Shown: positions 1 through 9,556, numbered from the stretch's first letter. The stretch: DNA of 42,178 nucleotides from Gracilaria vermiculophylla (GCA_019155205.2 JAHNZQ020000181.1:1957946-2000123), one strand, 5' to 3'. Numbers and translations are program-made. The notes: a model not told the origin generated them from the sequence alone.

Positions 1-1
1 C

Positions 2-880
2 GAGAAAGTGTTGTTGCCACATTTATTACGGCAACCAGGACAACTTCATTTCGTGACTGGACTGAAGTTTGACATCTACGGTATATATAGCAGCAGTTTT
101 CAATCATGCTATGTGTATGGCCTTCCATAGGGGCACTGGCCGAATCACAAGACCTGCAACGAGGTTGCATCAATGCTTCATCACGCTATCGGAGACCATC
201 GACATGGGAACTCTGTGCCAAGGCTACATAAGAAGTTGGACCTCCACGCCGATAACTGCAGCGATCAGAATAATAATAGGTACATGGTGTGGTATCTTTT
301 GTGGCGCATTTGTCAGGGGTGTGAAGAAGAGATATACTTGCGGTTTCTGGTTGCCGGTCATACTAAAAATCGATGCGACGCCGCCTTTGGATTTATAAAG
401 CGACGTCTCAAGCAATTTGATACTTTCGGTCCGCGGGACATGATGAGGATAATAGATGAAAGTTCTTATACGAACAGTGCAGTTTGTGCAAATGAGGTTA
501 ACTGGGTGAACTGGAAAGAGTTTCTGAAGAAGGTCTTCACAGTCCCAAGTAACTTCAAGCTTTCAAAATATCAAATCTTTCGGTTTTGTGCTGGTTACAC
601 AGATGGTTTCATGGTCAAAAGTTTATCTACTGATACTGAGTGGACTAGTTTCAAGCTCAGGGAAGAGTCAGTGTCAGTTCCCACAATACGGGCAGTGAGT
701 GAAGGACTGTTTGGCAATTCGTTTTTTCGTTTAACTGTTCGTTCATTGTCAGAAATACCATCTGCGCAGGAGCGAACTCGGGCGTCGTACCTTGTGAAAA
801 ATGTGTTAGACCGCTATTACCGAAACGACGTAAGAAAGCGAGAGGCGTACTTCTCAAGTGGGAGTGATTGGCGTACGTAA
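2..880 (+). pseudogene. DUF7869-like protein, 3' part, one premature stop
   Basis: A single frame (codons starting at position 2) reads from the window edge to a TAA at 878-880, broken only by TAG at 128-130. Before the stop it reads ...VTGLKFDIYGIYSSSFQSCY; after it come GHWPNHKTCNEVASML, then the diagnostic LHADNCSDQNNNRYM, WYLLWR and FLVAGHTKNRCDAAFGFIKR. This order matches, from memory, the DUF7869 domain (an RNase-H-like fold, often transposon-associated, abundant in oomycetes and some animals). The tail (MMRIIDESS, WVNWKEFLKKVF, FKLSKYQIFRF) also fits that family. The first ATG after the stop is at 173, but it is not a natural start because the homology runs through it. The 5' end lies outside the window. 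The substrate and partner are not known to me. It could be a recent pseudogene or a readthrough candidate; everything except one codon is intact. Confidence 0.65.
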
Positions 881-998
881 TAAATGAAGACGATAGTAAT
901 TGCTCCATATCTCTGGTGTTTACTGCTCAATTGGGGTCAAAGTAGAGTCAAAGGAAAGCTAGCGGATAGCTCTACAACTTTGGTTTTAGACGGGAAAA
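881..998. other. Junction between DUF7869-like gene and Gypsy remnant
   Basis: No gene is seen here. The 3' flank of the DUF7869-like frame passes into sequence that may be the decayed protease end of the following Gypsy element. I found no LTR or target-site duplication that would fix the boundary. Confidence 0.3.
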
Positions 999-1162
999 GT
1001 GGTTTCTGACATTGAAATGGCCATACCTTTCGTCGAAAATTTGAGCCAATGCGTATTATTGATATGGATTGCTACACATATTCTTTATTTGCACCCCAAA
1101 CTTCTCTGTGACATGCAGGTGGGATTTACGGCAATGTGTGAGAGTTTTCTCGAAACAATCAC

Positions 1163-1722
1163 TGCGACGAATCACCGGATCGATACACAATCGGACGCTA
1201 CATTGGTGAAGCGACACCACTACAGAGCAGTGCCTAAGCCGCGAGAGGTAGAACGGCTCTCAGTGGACAAAATGCGGCATGCAGTTGTTATTGAGCTATT
1301 CCTGTCCCCATAAGCATCCCCAGTTGTACTTGGCTTTAATGATGGACGGATGGTTGAAGTTCTGCGTCGATTTTTGTCGGCTCAATGCCGTGACGGTTCG
1401 AAATGCGCATTTTATTCCTTGTATGGATGCGTTTTATGAATCTCTTGGGAACCGCACCGTATTTAAGGCCCTTCAAGACAATTGCAAGTATGGAAAAGTC
1501 CGGGTTTCGGGAAGAAGACAGCGAGAAGATCGTCTTTGTCTGCCATTTTTACTCTCATCGTGTCAAAAGCATGCCTTATTGGCTCATAGAGGCGTTGCTA
1601 CTTTTCTGAGTGCTGTCAACGTCCTGCTTAGACTGCTAAAGTGGCTTACGTGTCTCGTATAACTGAATGACATAGTGGATGTTTTGTATGATCTGCAAGA
1701 CCGTCCTACCCTCGTATAGAAG
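1163..1722 (+). pseudogene. Gy-A reverse transcriptase, N-terminal part
   Basis: Frame 3 carries the pre-RT stretch TNHRIDTQSDATLVKRHHYR, the usual H-x-I-x-T/L segment before RT in Gypsy elements. Near 1300 the reading frame changes and continues DGWLKFCVDFCRLNAVTV, the conserved DG-x-LR-FCVDYRRLN block. After about 1480 it decays. The place of the YxDD box, near 1660, reads stop-L-N-D, so the first catalytic aspartate of that pair is replaced and the tyrosine codon is a stop. The protein would have copied element RNA into DNA in a cytoplasmic particle. It is inactive here. Confidence 0.6.
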
Positions 1723-1904
1723 GTCCTATCCCTTTAACTGGATCCCTGCATTACATTTAAAATGAGGAAAGGCGGACTCTTAGCGGAGACTGTCAAGAAT
1801 CTAGAGCACGTGATGCGTCCAGGACCGTTTTCGCTCGGAAAAGCTCAAGGAAAACCATTTTAAAGGCAAAACATCCAAGGAAACAGATAGATCTGCCCTC
1901 CGTT
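1723..1904 (+). other. Gy-A, decayed end of RT and connection
   Basis: No continuous frame is present. Short stretches suggest the RT thumb/connection region between the dead YxDD box and the RNase H part, but nothing firm can be assigned. Confidence 0.3.
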
Positions 1905-2600
1905 TTGCAGCTTTTCAACGTCTGTCGACGATTTATCTCGTGTATGCCGAACATCATTCTACTCTTAACCTCTGTGTTGCTGAAGAATCAGGTGGCCAAA
2001 CTGAAACCGTTGACATCTGTGCAAACGGATGCTTTTAACCCCCCCAGAAAGGCGGCCACTTCAGCATCGATACTGTTGTTACCCAAACTGGATCTTCCGT
2101 TTTTCGTGGACATGAGAATAAGCGTCCAAAAAAATGGTTGTAAGCTGTTCTAAACCACAACGAAGTTGTAATGGTACACGACTGGATAAGAGCCGCCCTT
2201 TTTCAGTGAGCATGAGCAAAATTACTCTGTCTTAGAGAAAGAGTGCCTTGCCGTCTTGTAGATATTGTCCACACCTCGCTCTTAAATAATGGGGTTCGTT
2301 TTCACCATTTACACGAAGCATTTCGCACAGAGGTGTTTGATGAACATCTACGATATTTCCGGCCGTCTAATGCGGTGGAAGCTCCACTTTGTGGGATATT
2401 TGTTCCAGCTCGTTTCAAAGAAGGATACCCAGGACAAACGGTCCGATGCGCTGTTGCACCAGCCAAAGGGTATGATGGCATAACCAACGGAGGAATATGA
2501 TATCCCGTGCTTCACACGGTATTCAAACAACTCGAAGATATTGCACTTGCCAGAGCTGAAGTGGGCAGAACATCTGGAAGTTGACCCTTAGATTAACAAC
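1905..2600 (+). pseudogene. Gy-A RNase H domain, decayed
   Basis: Frame fragments match the connection and RNase H of Gypsy pol: PLTSVQTDAFNPPRKAA followed by PILxLPxxDLPF-like sequence (SILLLPKLDLPFFVDMRIS). The normal DTDAS catalytic stretch is changed to VDMRIS. Near 2230 sequence like YSVLEKECLAVL appears in another frame, then FTIYTKHF in place of the usual FTIYTDH, then NIYDISGRLMRWKL and KRSDAL. At least three frame changes and two catalytic substitutions are visible. The reading ends just before the TTAA at 2626. Confidence 0.6.
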
Positions 2601-2625
2601 ATGCTCGCTGCAAGCGATGAAACTG

Positions 2626-2629
2626 TTAA
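2626..2629. repeat. TTAA target-site duplication, left copy
   Basis: TTAA directly precedes the left terminal inverted repeat of the piggyBac element. The same TTAA follows the right one at 6158-6161. TTAA is the standard piggyBac target. Confidence 0.85.
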
Positions 2630-2678
2630 CCCTTTTGAACCTGAAAATGCTTATGTATGCAAATAGTATACATAAGCA
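2630..2678 (+). repeat. piggyBac left TIR with subterminal palindrome
   Basis: CCCTTTTGAACCTGA is followed at about 2648-2677 by GCTTATGTAT, a 9-base loop, then ATACATAAGC, a self-complementary stem of 10 bases each side. The right end has the same arrangement. Confidence 0.85.
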
Positions 2679-2904
2679 CAAGCCAATCCAAGCGGTACAC
2701 TTGTAGCAATCGTTGCGCAGTCTGCGCGCTAACGTCACAGAATACACAGTGAGATACGAGCTTCCACCACCGCTCTCCACCCATCGGCGTCACGAAGATT
2801 TCAAGCATTCCTTTTCCTTTGCTATCCTTCGTTCGCATCACTTGCGCCCTTGCCTTTCGCCGCACTTCCGCGACCATTATCGTTTCACAACTGCAACTGC
2901 TTCC
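2679..2904 (+). promoter_or_regulatory. Probable 5' region of the accessory gene
   Basis: There is no ATG in the frame of the accessory gene between the left TIR and 2905. The 150 bases upstream of the ATG are pyrimidine-rich (runs of CTTCC, TTTCCTTT, CCTTCG), a composition seen around oomycete core promoters. No TATA box is obvious. The assignment as promoter or leader is inferred from position only. Confidence 0.35.
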
Positions 2905-3390
2905 ATGAGCCAGAATAACCGTATCTTTGGCAACAACGGAACACAATCAAGTGCAAACATCTCCGGAGCCAACTACAATGTCTTGCAAACCGATGGTGAG
3001 GCTCCAGAGCTTAACAGCAAAGCTATTACACCACAACATGTCAACGAGCCAAAGTTAGAACCGGATTATGTTCACATTGCCTTGCAAATTCCGCCAATAA
3101 CCACCCATAATGAAGATGTCGTTTGTAGCGTATGCGGTGGGACACCATGCTACTGGATGCAGTATGGTCCTTTGGTCGTAGACAATATATCAACTGAGTA
3201 CCCCCCGACACCAGCGACGTACTCAAATAACAATGACGCGCGCAAGAAGGCCTACAAAGCCTACGTTTACGAACGATATGGTTTCCTTGGGAAGAAAATT
3301 CGCATTCAACTTCCACAGTGTGTCTTGGAAGGCATTCAAAACATTTGGCCGGATAGGTATGGGGCTTACATGGGGTTTAAACAGGAATAA
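2905..3390 (+). CDS. piggyBac accessory protein, 161 aa, unknown function
   Basis: The ATG at 2905 is the first ATG in this frame; the frame is open upstream only through non-ATG codons. The gene is free of stops to TAA at 3388-3390. The protein starts MSQNNRIFGNNGTQSSA. It has a low-complexity N-terminal half rich in Asn, Ser and Pro (residues 1-70). A small cysteine motif follows at residues 73-83 (VCSVCGGTPCYW: C-x2-C-x4-C-x-W), then a basic, probably helical C-terminal block with ARKKAYKAYVYERYGFLGKK, LPQCVLEGIQNIWPD and YMGF. I do not recognise a named family. The last block looks like a conserved module rather than random sequence. It lies wholly inside the transposon and is convergent with the transposase gene, so it was mobilised with it. 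A role in DNA binding, transposition control or host interaction is possible but unproven. Confidence 0.75.
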   Translation: MSQNNRIFGNNGTQSSANISGANYNVLQTDGEAPELNSKAITPQHVNEPKLEPDYVHIALQIPPITTHNEDVVCSVCGGTPCYWMQYGPLVVDNISTEYPPTPATYSNNNDARKKAYKAYVYERYGFLGKKIRIQLPQCVLEGIQNIWPDRYGAYMGFKQE

Positions 3391-3392
3391 TT

Positions 3393-5410
3393 TTACTTCT
3401 CGTAGTGCAGGTGTGCCGACTCTGTAGTGGCGGTGACGTTGTTGAAACGTTTTCGACGCCCTTTCGAGAGTAATGATCTTTCAGCATGGCGTATCGTGTC
3501 GTAGATGTCAGATCTCTTTTCGCGGAATAGTTTTCGGTGGTAATAGAATGAAAAGCAGTTTACATGGAAACCCTGCTTACATGCCACACACGAATACCGA
3601 GTGCACCCCCCTCGCTCATCTGCAGATGTAAGCTTGCAGAGGAAACAATGCCCTCGTTTTCTTCCGATCGTTTCAAGCAGTATATGAGAAGACCCTCCCA
3701 ACTCATTTTTCTCTTCTTCACCATTCTTGCACTTTTCTGCTCGGGGCACGGTATTCAAAGCAGACCTTTCTTGTTTGTAGCGGACGTGTTCGCTCACGAG
3801 CTGCGAAATGATTTTCTGTTTCATTGTGGTCGTGTTCATAATAGGTTCATCGGCGTCGGTAATAGCTTTCAAAAGTGCGTGTGCGTTTAGTATGCTGGCG
3901 TCTAAATGAATGTGAAGATGCTCATAGTGACTCGCTTCTCTTTTCTTCGTGTAGCGGAGGTTGATCGAATCTGGTCGAAGCGGTCCACGCCATTCATGAA
4001 AACATTATATGCCACAGTAATGGAAGGAACTTGTAGTGTTTTGCGTCGAACAGCTTCGTCACCCATCCATCTCTGCAAAGGTGCCAGGCCATGTACACAA
4101 TACACGGCATGCTCATCTGAATTATGAATTCGTTCCTGGTGTGTACCGGCCAGATCGTTAGTATAGAATGAGACAATTGATCTATCCTTCAACAGAATAA
4201 ATCCTGTATTCTCCGCAACCTCTCCAGTTTCCTTGTTCATAACATGCACTAAACGCCGTTCCCCTCTTTCTGCATGCTTCAAACTTTCAATGACATCCTC
4301 CAGAGCGGGGCGGTTTATTCCATCTACATTTGAAAAGCGCACGGTCCCCAAAACCTTACATTCGCCGTCACTCAGCTTATGCAGCTGACGTGCAAGTACG
4401 TGCCGTGTATAGAAATTGTCCATCACCATCAGCCGCCCAGGCTTCGGCGTTGGATGTAGCTGGGTTTGGTGCGACATTTGGGCGTACCATAATGCTGATG
4501 GTGAAGACTTCTGTAACAGCTTCCCGTCCACCTTTCTCTCGACTGCTTCTCGTAGATTTCGAAACACATTCGTGTATCTTTCAATTGGTGAATGTCCAGT
4601 TTTGTTCCCGGAGCCGTTATCCTGGAGGCTATGCAAATAGGCATGGTTCCAGCCTACCACTGCATAGAAGCGTATCCCAAATGTTACTGGTTTCGACTTC
4701 ATATATGTGCGTGCTGCCGTACGTCCCTTGCATCTAATAGTATTTTCGTCGAGTGAGCTAACCCCGACGGGGACGGCTATGGTTGCGGCATTCCGTGTGA
4801 AATGTTCGAGAGTTTGCCTGCGATGCCACAGTGGATCGGCTGTGGCGATGTCGTGTTCGTATGAAGAATACAATCGAAGAGCAGCGCGTATGTTTAGAAA
4901 TGTGTCCCGCGACATAACCTTTCCAAAGAACGGAATTTGGAGCAGCTCTGAAGTGCACACATAGTCATGCAAGCGGTTCAATCGGTGTATGGAGGTGGCT
5001 AACTCTAGACCAAAGAAGGCTAAAAGTTCATCCATTCTTAGTGCCTTCTTCTTCTAACCTTTCTTTAAAAGCTCTTTGCTTGTCCATTGCCTCACACATT
5101 CTAAATAGGATTTGTTGAGAAACAGCTTGAGTAAACCCAACTCTTTACTGTGAGCATACGTTCACCTAATGAGTTGTTCTTTAGCCAAAAACAAACCGCT
5201 ACGAAGCCTTAATTTTGCGCAGTACGGCACTGTTTCGTATAACGTTTCTTCTTCGTAGGCCCCAAGCGCAGTAACCTCGAATTCGTCGCTCTCACGTTTT
5301 TCATGAAAGAACTGCCCAGAAGATTCGATGTTACACTCCTCGGAGTTCAAAGGCAGCGTTTGTTCATCGTCATTTTCGGAGTCACTATGGGAGCTGACTA
5401 TTGTCTGCAT
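3393..5410 (-). pseudogene. piggyBac-type transposase with two stops and a frameshift
   Basis: DDE transposase that would cut and paste the element at TTAA. The start is ATG at 5410 (MQTIVSSHSDSENDDEQ), giving the acidic N-terminus usual in the family; the longer open frame to 5599 begins at TTG. The frame is broken by TGA at 5162-5164 and TAG at 5054-5056, continues from MDELLAFFGLE, and ends early at 3902 because one base is missing near 3895-3905; homology continues in the next frame to the TAA at 3393-3395. The catalytic aspartates are visible: SSLDENTIRCKGR, RLMVMDNFYTRH and MNGVDRFDQIRS. The C-terminal cysteine-rich domain is intact: CFLCKL...CTRYSCVACKQGFHVNC. Without the lesions the length would be about 670 residues, normal for piggyBac. 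Introns could explain a stop, but no convincing splice pair was seen. Confidence 0.85.
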
Positions 5411-6010
5411 TTTCCAAAAGAGTAAAGATCCACAAACAGCAAGGAGGATGGTGTACGATAGCGCTGAAATAATTTGGGAGGACGAACAGCAGAATTGCTC
5501 GACACGGAGCTGGTTATTACTGTATGGGGTTCTTTTTCCCGAAAAGATAGCTAAGAAAGAGAGCCACGTATCAAGAAAGGGCGTCACATCCGATAACAAC
5601 CCTTTGGGTAAAGTTTGAGTGTGTTTCCTCCCACAAACCCAACAAGCAGCGCGTGATAGTTCAAGATGTTTGAGTTTGCTAGGGGAATGTAACTACACGC
5701 GCAAGAACCAGGTGTAGCGAGTTGGCTTTCTTTTGGGGGCTGCGATCTAGAAGCAAAGCATGATGGCAATGAAACCAGTCGAGCTTGCTTTACGTTGGCC
5801 GCCGTTTCTGGCGGATATCATGGCCTTTTCCATGCGAGGTCGGTTATTTGGATTCGGCAAAAAGCTGTGATGATCGTCATTGCTCGATGATGTGTGCACA
5901 CTGCACATGAATTGTGCAAACGGTCGCGTCGCAGCGGCAGCAGGTGCCACAACAACTGCCGTCATTGGATGAAATTACTTTCATTCTTGTGATAGCCAAT
6001 GGTCATGCCT
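5411..6010. other. piggyBac 5' non-coding region upstream of transposase
   Basis: No convincing coding sequence is seen between the transposase ATG and the right subterminal repeats. The open frame from 5599 is only a non-ATG extension of the transposase frame. The region probably holds the transposase promoter, but I cannot point to a specific element. Confidence 0.4.
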
Positions 6011-6141
6011 CGCTTATGTATACAATATGTAGACATAAGCCAAGCAGACACTTGGCATGCAGCCATCAAACCGTCTAGCAGCGCAAACCCTTTTGACCAA
6101 TGAACTTCACCGCTTATGTATACTATCTGTAGACATAAGCA
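6011..6141. repeat. piggyBac right-end subterminal repeats
   Basis: Two near-identical palindromic units occur about 100 bp apart, at 6011-6040 and 6111-6140: GCTTATGTATAC then ACATAAGC, with TGTAGA before the second arm. Between them, at about 6079-6092, is AACCCTTTTGACC, an extra partial copy of the TIR tip in the opposite orientation to the right TIR. The left end has one such palindrome. These are candidate transposase-binding sites. Confidence 0.75.
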
Positions 6142-6157
6142 GTCAGGTTCAAAAGGG
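6111..6157 (-). repeat. piggyBac right TIR
   Basis: The complement reads CCCTTTTGAACCTGACTGCT and continues into the palindrome GCTTATGT...ACATAAGC. It matches the left TIR over about 47 bp with a few changes. Confidence 0.85.
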
Positions 6158-6161
6158 TTAA
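6158..6161. repeat. TTAA target-site duplication, right copy
   Basis: TTAA immediately follows the right TIR, matching the copy at 2626-2629. Confidence 0.85.
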
Positions 6162-7649
6162 GAACCACGTGACGGGCAATGTCGTACCGATCCAAAAGGA
6201 GGAGCGGACCTGAGAACAGTTCGTGGACGCATTCTGTACGGAGGTACGTGCCCTTCTCAATGGTAGTGAGCCTTCCTCTTTCCGAGTGAAAGATGTCGAA
6301 TACGTTATCCGAGACGTCGAGACCAACACATAAGTCGTTGAGTAACACTATCTGCAAACATGGGTGCTACATCTCTCGCATTCAACCAATATCAGCGGTC
6401 ATTAAAGTGGTAGGAATTCCTTCATCACTCTCAGAATGGACTCCTACTGTCCTGCGATGGCGGTATCTTGCTCTTTAATTGTGCGGTTCTGTTCGGGATG
6501 CGACAAATATAGGGCGCAACTCCAGATAAATACCACGCAGCTCTTGTTGTCCTCCACAAGGGTCCCTCGGGAGTTCGTTATGATCGATATGTTTGAGCCA
6601 CTTCTGACGACTCCGAGGCACAACACGTTTCTGTTCGTGATGAAGTATCCAAATTCAAAACTAGTGTGTACTGTCTCTTTTCAGGGGATTAATTCCTGTA
6701 TAATAGGCAATGCATTCGTTACGCATTGATTTTTCGTGTAAGGCCCTCCAGTGGAGTTACTCTTTGATAACAGAAAATAGTGTACGTCCAAGTTTTTACA
6801 GGACGTCTGTCGCATGCAAAACTTCAAGAACATATTTCGGCGATATATCGCTCCAGATGTAATGAGCGAGTTGTGTGGTTCAAATGGAATTAGTTAGCCT
6901 CTCTTCATTTATAAGTTGCTGAACACCAAAAAAATTGAGACAGGTTAACCGACGCGTTGAAATTCGCGTACAACCCGCAAGTGCACCTGAATACTGACGC
7001 TTCATCATGCCAACTTCTGTTGGAGTGAAACCCACCTCCGGTGTCTTTAGAACTGGACACCACGCTTTTTATTTTGTCCTTAATCGAGAACCTTCCCCTA
7101 AATTCAAACACCTGCCTAAAACATACGGATCCCATTGCCCGGCAATCCATAGCTCGACCACAAACCGCCTGCAAGCTTAAATTCGATGCCCTTCTATAGC
7201 TTGAATGTGCCAGACCCCTTATGGCGGGCGATGTCGTCTTCTTACTGATGGAATACTAAAACCCCGAACAAGAAGAGCATCACAAAATCTCGCCCGTGGC
7301 GAATGGTCCATTTGAGAAAATTTCAGTTGCAACCGATACACTCATGGTCGCCATGAATGTAAACCACTAGCATCTATCTCAGGACTGAGCTACCCTATAT
7401 CCTCCTTTTTTACCTAAAAAAATACTTCACCGCTCCAGTCGGTGAGCCACAACGACTCTATATTCGTCAGAAACTCGCGATACTCCAGTGAAAAGAGGGC
7501 TTGTCGCCTTGCCGGATTCCTCGCGGAGCGTTTCCAATGTCTTATATCTTTCAGGAGGTCCATGACCTTCGTCGGACGATTCTGACTCACCAGACTAGAA
7601 CCACATACGCCCAGATCATTCGAGTATATACAACTGCTACATGGTGATA
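6162..7649 (+). pseudogene. Gy-A integrase, decayed
   Basis: Reading resumes after the piggyBac element with the linker and the zinc-binding region (LSHSTNISGH, MDSYCPAM, CSGCDKYRAQ: the H...H and C-x2-C parts of the HHCC motif). The core starts with EFVMIDMFEPLLTTPRHN, which keeps the first catalytic Asp. Further on, in another frame, DNRKQ in place of DNGKQF keeps the second Asp; the Glu block is scrambled (CNERVVWFKWN). C-terminal pieces such as DALKFAYNPQVHLNTD match the usual FAYNxQVHxST stretch. Several stops and frame changes are present. The function was insertion of element cDNA into host DNA; it is inactive now. Confidence 0.65.
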
Positions 7650-8545
7650 TTAGCGTCCTTCATAGCTCAGTCTGACAGGGGGGAGCACACTTCTACGCGC
7701 ACCCTCCCTCGATGATGCTGATAATCTGCCATCGAAACAAAACGAACTCCGTGAGGCACTGAACCATGATGCCCTTGGACCGTTGAATCTGGCTAAGATA
7801 CCGGAGCGGAAAACGTCCAGGATGGAAAAAACAACCGTAATCGCAGACACGAGATCTACATTCACTGCTGTGTGGAACAAATCTTGGAAGGAGCCAGCCA
7901 TACTGGATGCCCTTACAAAAGGTCGCACAAAAGGTTACGTCAGGAGAAAGGGCACCACAACATCAATGTTAGCCACACACCCTAGGCAACAGGCTCAAGC
8001 GTATCCGAGAACTTGATAGTCACAGTAGACTCTACCGTACCCACGAGCGCACAGAACGGCCGTTGTCAGCCGGTTGCAAAATGCACAGAACCAAGCGCCA
8101 GCTGCCGCCCAGGATGGACACTTTAGAAAAGGTGTTGAAACGCCCGGAACGAAAACGTTTCCGGAAAAAAATCGTTTACTGCCAAATGGCGCATCTTGCG
8201 CTGAAGATCAAACAACGGCAACTAAGCCGGAGAGCTTCAGAAGCGGCATGTAGCCAATCCAAAGTCCCGGCAACATTTTACCAGCACAGGAGGCGGATCG
8301 CTCTTCCACTGCCATTCACCAATATGGAGAGCCACTCGCTTGCGCAGCCCAGCCGCGAGCGTGGATACCACTCATTGCTCGCGGCGTGGAAGCGCAGGCG
8401 CACAAGGCAAAGGTCTTCATTGCTTAAGCGGAAACTGCGTCCACTCACTGTGGGGCATTTACAATGCGGCCAATGCACAGAGACGGGAAGACCCCGATGC
8501 CGGAAGCTCTAGTTCTGCGAGAGACGGTGCAATCTTAACAAGGTA
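7650..8545 (+). other. Gy-A, long region between integrase and chromodomain
   Basis: About 900 bases separate the last integrase match from the chromodomain. Open frames at 7783-8016 and 8063-8512 are rich in Lys and Arg (for example ERKRFRKK and KRRRTRQRSSLLKRKLR) but match nothing I know. They could be a basic extension of integrase or decayed filler. The 7650-7928 minus frame shows no features. Confidence 0.3.
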
Positions 8546-8790
8546 AAACCGAGAATTATACCTGCAGGAATGCGTGTTAGACCAAATCGTTGGGCACTCG
8601 TACAACAAGAACAGGGAACTGATGCATCACGTACTCTGATACAGTTATATGGCCTCCAAAGACACGACTGAGCCATTTAATCATCTCCAATGCTCCGAAC
8701 TGGTTTGCTACCACCGCAATGCGGGAAGGAAGACTCCAGAAACGCTGTATAGCCTAAAATCGGGTTACCTCGGATGTTCAACTGACCCCA
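8546..8790 (+). pseudogene. Gy-A C-terminal chromodomain, decayed
   Basis: The frame reads ECVLDQIVGHSYNKNRELMH, then H-V-L-stop-Y-S-Y-M-A-S-K-D-T-T-E-P, then CSELVCYHRNAGRKTPET. This fits a retroelement chromodomain (V-x-I-x-G-H..., Y-x-V-x-W-x-G-Y..., D-T-W-E-P), with the key Trp of the VRWYGY stretch turned into a stop and the Trp of DTWEP changed to Thr. Such domains guide integration to marked chromatin. This marks the end of Gy-A pol. Confidence 0.6.
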
Positions 8791-9298
8791 ACCGCGGGAG
8801 ATGCTGCAAAAGTGTCTGGCGGTCATCCATGCCACATAGTTTTCGAAAGTAACCCACGTATGGGATTTTTATCCATCTGGCTGGTATGCATCTGTACGCA
8901 TCCGTAAGCACGTTTTTTCCATTCTAGATGGCATATATTTCCGGTCACATGGTAGAAGTAATCACTAATGGTGAAGCTTTCGTCGCCCTCACACCTTCAA
9001 GAACCCGATATTAAGGGAGATATCGAAGGCACTGTAGGCAAGAAGTCAAGAAAACGGCCACGTTCATTGAGAAATATCCCTAGCAGGGAGTAACGAAGTA
9101 TGCGCGGCGGACTCATAGCTTCTGCCTGCGGTAGGTATTTGACTCTTCTAAAAAGAGTGATTTAACGTCAAGTAAACCCCTTCCTACCACTGTGGAAGTC
9201 ATCCAGAAGAGAACGACTTACCCACTCGCCCAATATCTCTCAGGGGATAGAGCCAACAATCCGATAAATCGGTTTGAAGGACTCTGGTTTTCCAGGCT
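8791..9298. other. No gene seen
   Basis: About 500 bases lie between the Gy-A chromodomain and the left LTR of Gy-B. The stretch may include the Gy-A 3' LTR, but no partner LTR is available to confirm it. No open frame of interest is present. Confidence 0.3.
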
Positions 9299-9556
9299 TG
9301 TGACACCCTATTTGCACGCTACACCTTTTCTATTAATTGTGACGTCGAAAGATAGTTCATCGACGTCTGTAGAAGTGTCTGGAAGTTGTCCAGCTAAGCT
9401 TTCTGTGCTGGAACGCTCACAAATTTGTTCTAGAATTCTCCACTTGGGAATATCTAAAGTCTATGTAAAGGCCTGGTGCTCTCGATTAACAATGGCAACA
9501 GGCAACTCAAGTAAAGTTTTACTCAACCTACCGTCTACCTACTCATATTCATTTCA
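9299..9556 (+). repeat. Gy-B 5' LTR
   Basis: Begins TGTGACA and ends TTCA. Shares GTGACGTCGAAAGA, TTGTTCTAGAATTCTCCA and CAACCTAC with the copy at 14924-15181. Confidence 0.8.

Larger units (their letters stand above)
2630..6157 (-). mobile_element. piggyBac-like DNA transposon, 3528 bp, two genes
   Basis: The ends are perfect inverted repeats for the first 15 bases (CCCTTTTGAACCTGA on the left, its complement on the right) and imperfect to about 47 bp, flanked by TTAA on both sides. The minus strand carries a piggyBac transposase (5410 to 3393). The plus strand carries a 161-codon second gene (2905-3390). The two run tail to tail with stops 2 bp apart. The element sits in the pol of Gy-A. 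Its clean ends and duplication indicate that it is younger than Gy-A. The transposase has two in-frame stops and one frameshift, so this copy is probably not autonomous, although it could still be moved by enzyme from an intact relative. Confidence 0.88.
999..8790 (+). mobile_element. Gy-A: decayed Ty3/Gypsy pol remnant, split by a piggyBac element
   Basis: Pol fragments appear on the + strand in the order RT, RNase H, integrase, chromodomain, in shifting frames. The order and motifs are those of a Ty3/Gypsy chromodomain element. The RNase H part ends just before 2626 and the linker plus zinc-binding part of integrase resumes after 6161, so the piggyBac element at 2630-6157 inserted into it. 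No gag and no LTR pair could be identified; the 5' side abuts the DUF7869-like gene. Limits are approximate. Numerous stops and frameshifts make it non-functional. Confidence 0.75.

Noticed and set aside
2713..2904. 64-codon N-terminal extension of the piggyBac accessory gene
   Set aside because: The first codon is TTG; there is no ATG before 2905.
3564..3890. 108-codon plus-strand ORF with a hydrophobic stretch
   Set aside because: Overlaps the cysteine-rich end of the piggyBac transposase on the other strand and has no motif of its own.
5411..5599. N-terminal hydrophobic extension of the piggyBac transposase
   Set aside because: Starts with TTG. The acidic N-terminus typical of the family begins at the ATG at 5410.
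6011..6140. CRISPR-like or satellite array
   Set aside because: Only two palindromic units, in the subterminal region of a transposon, with a matching unit at the other end.
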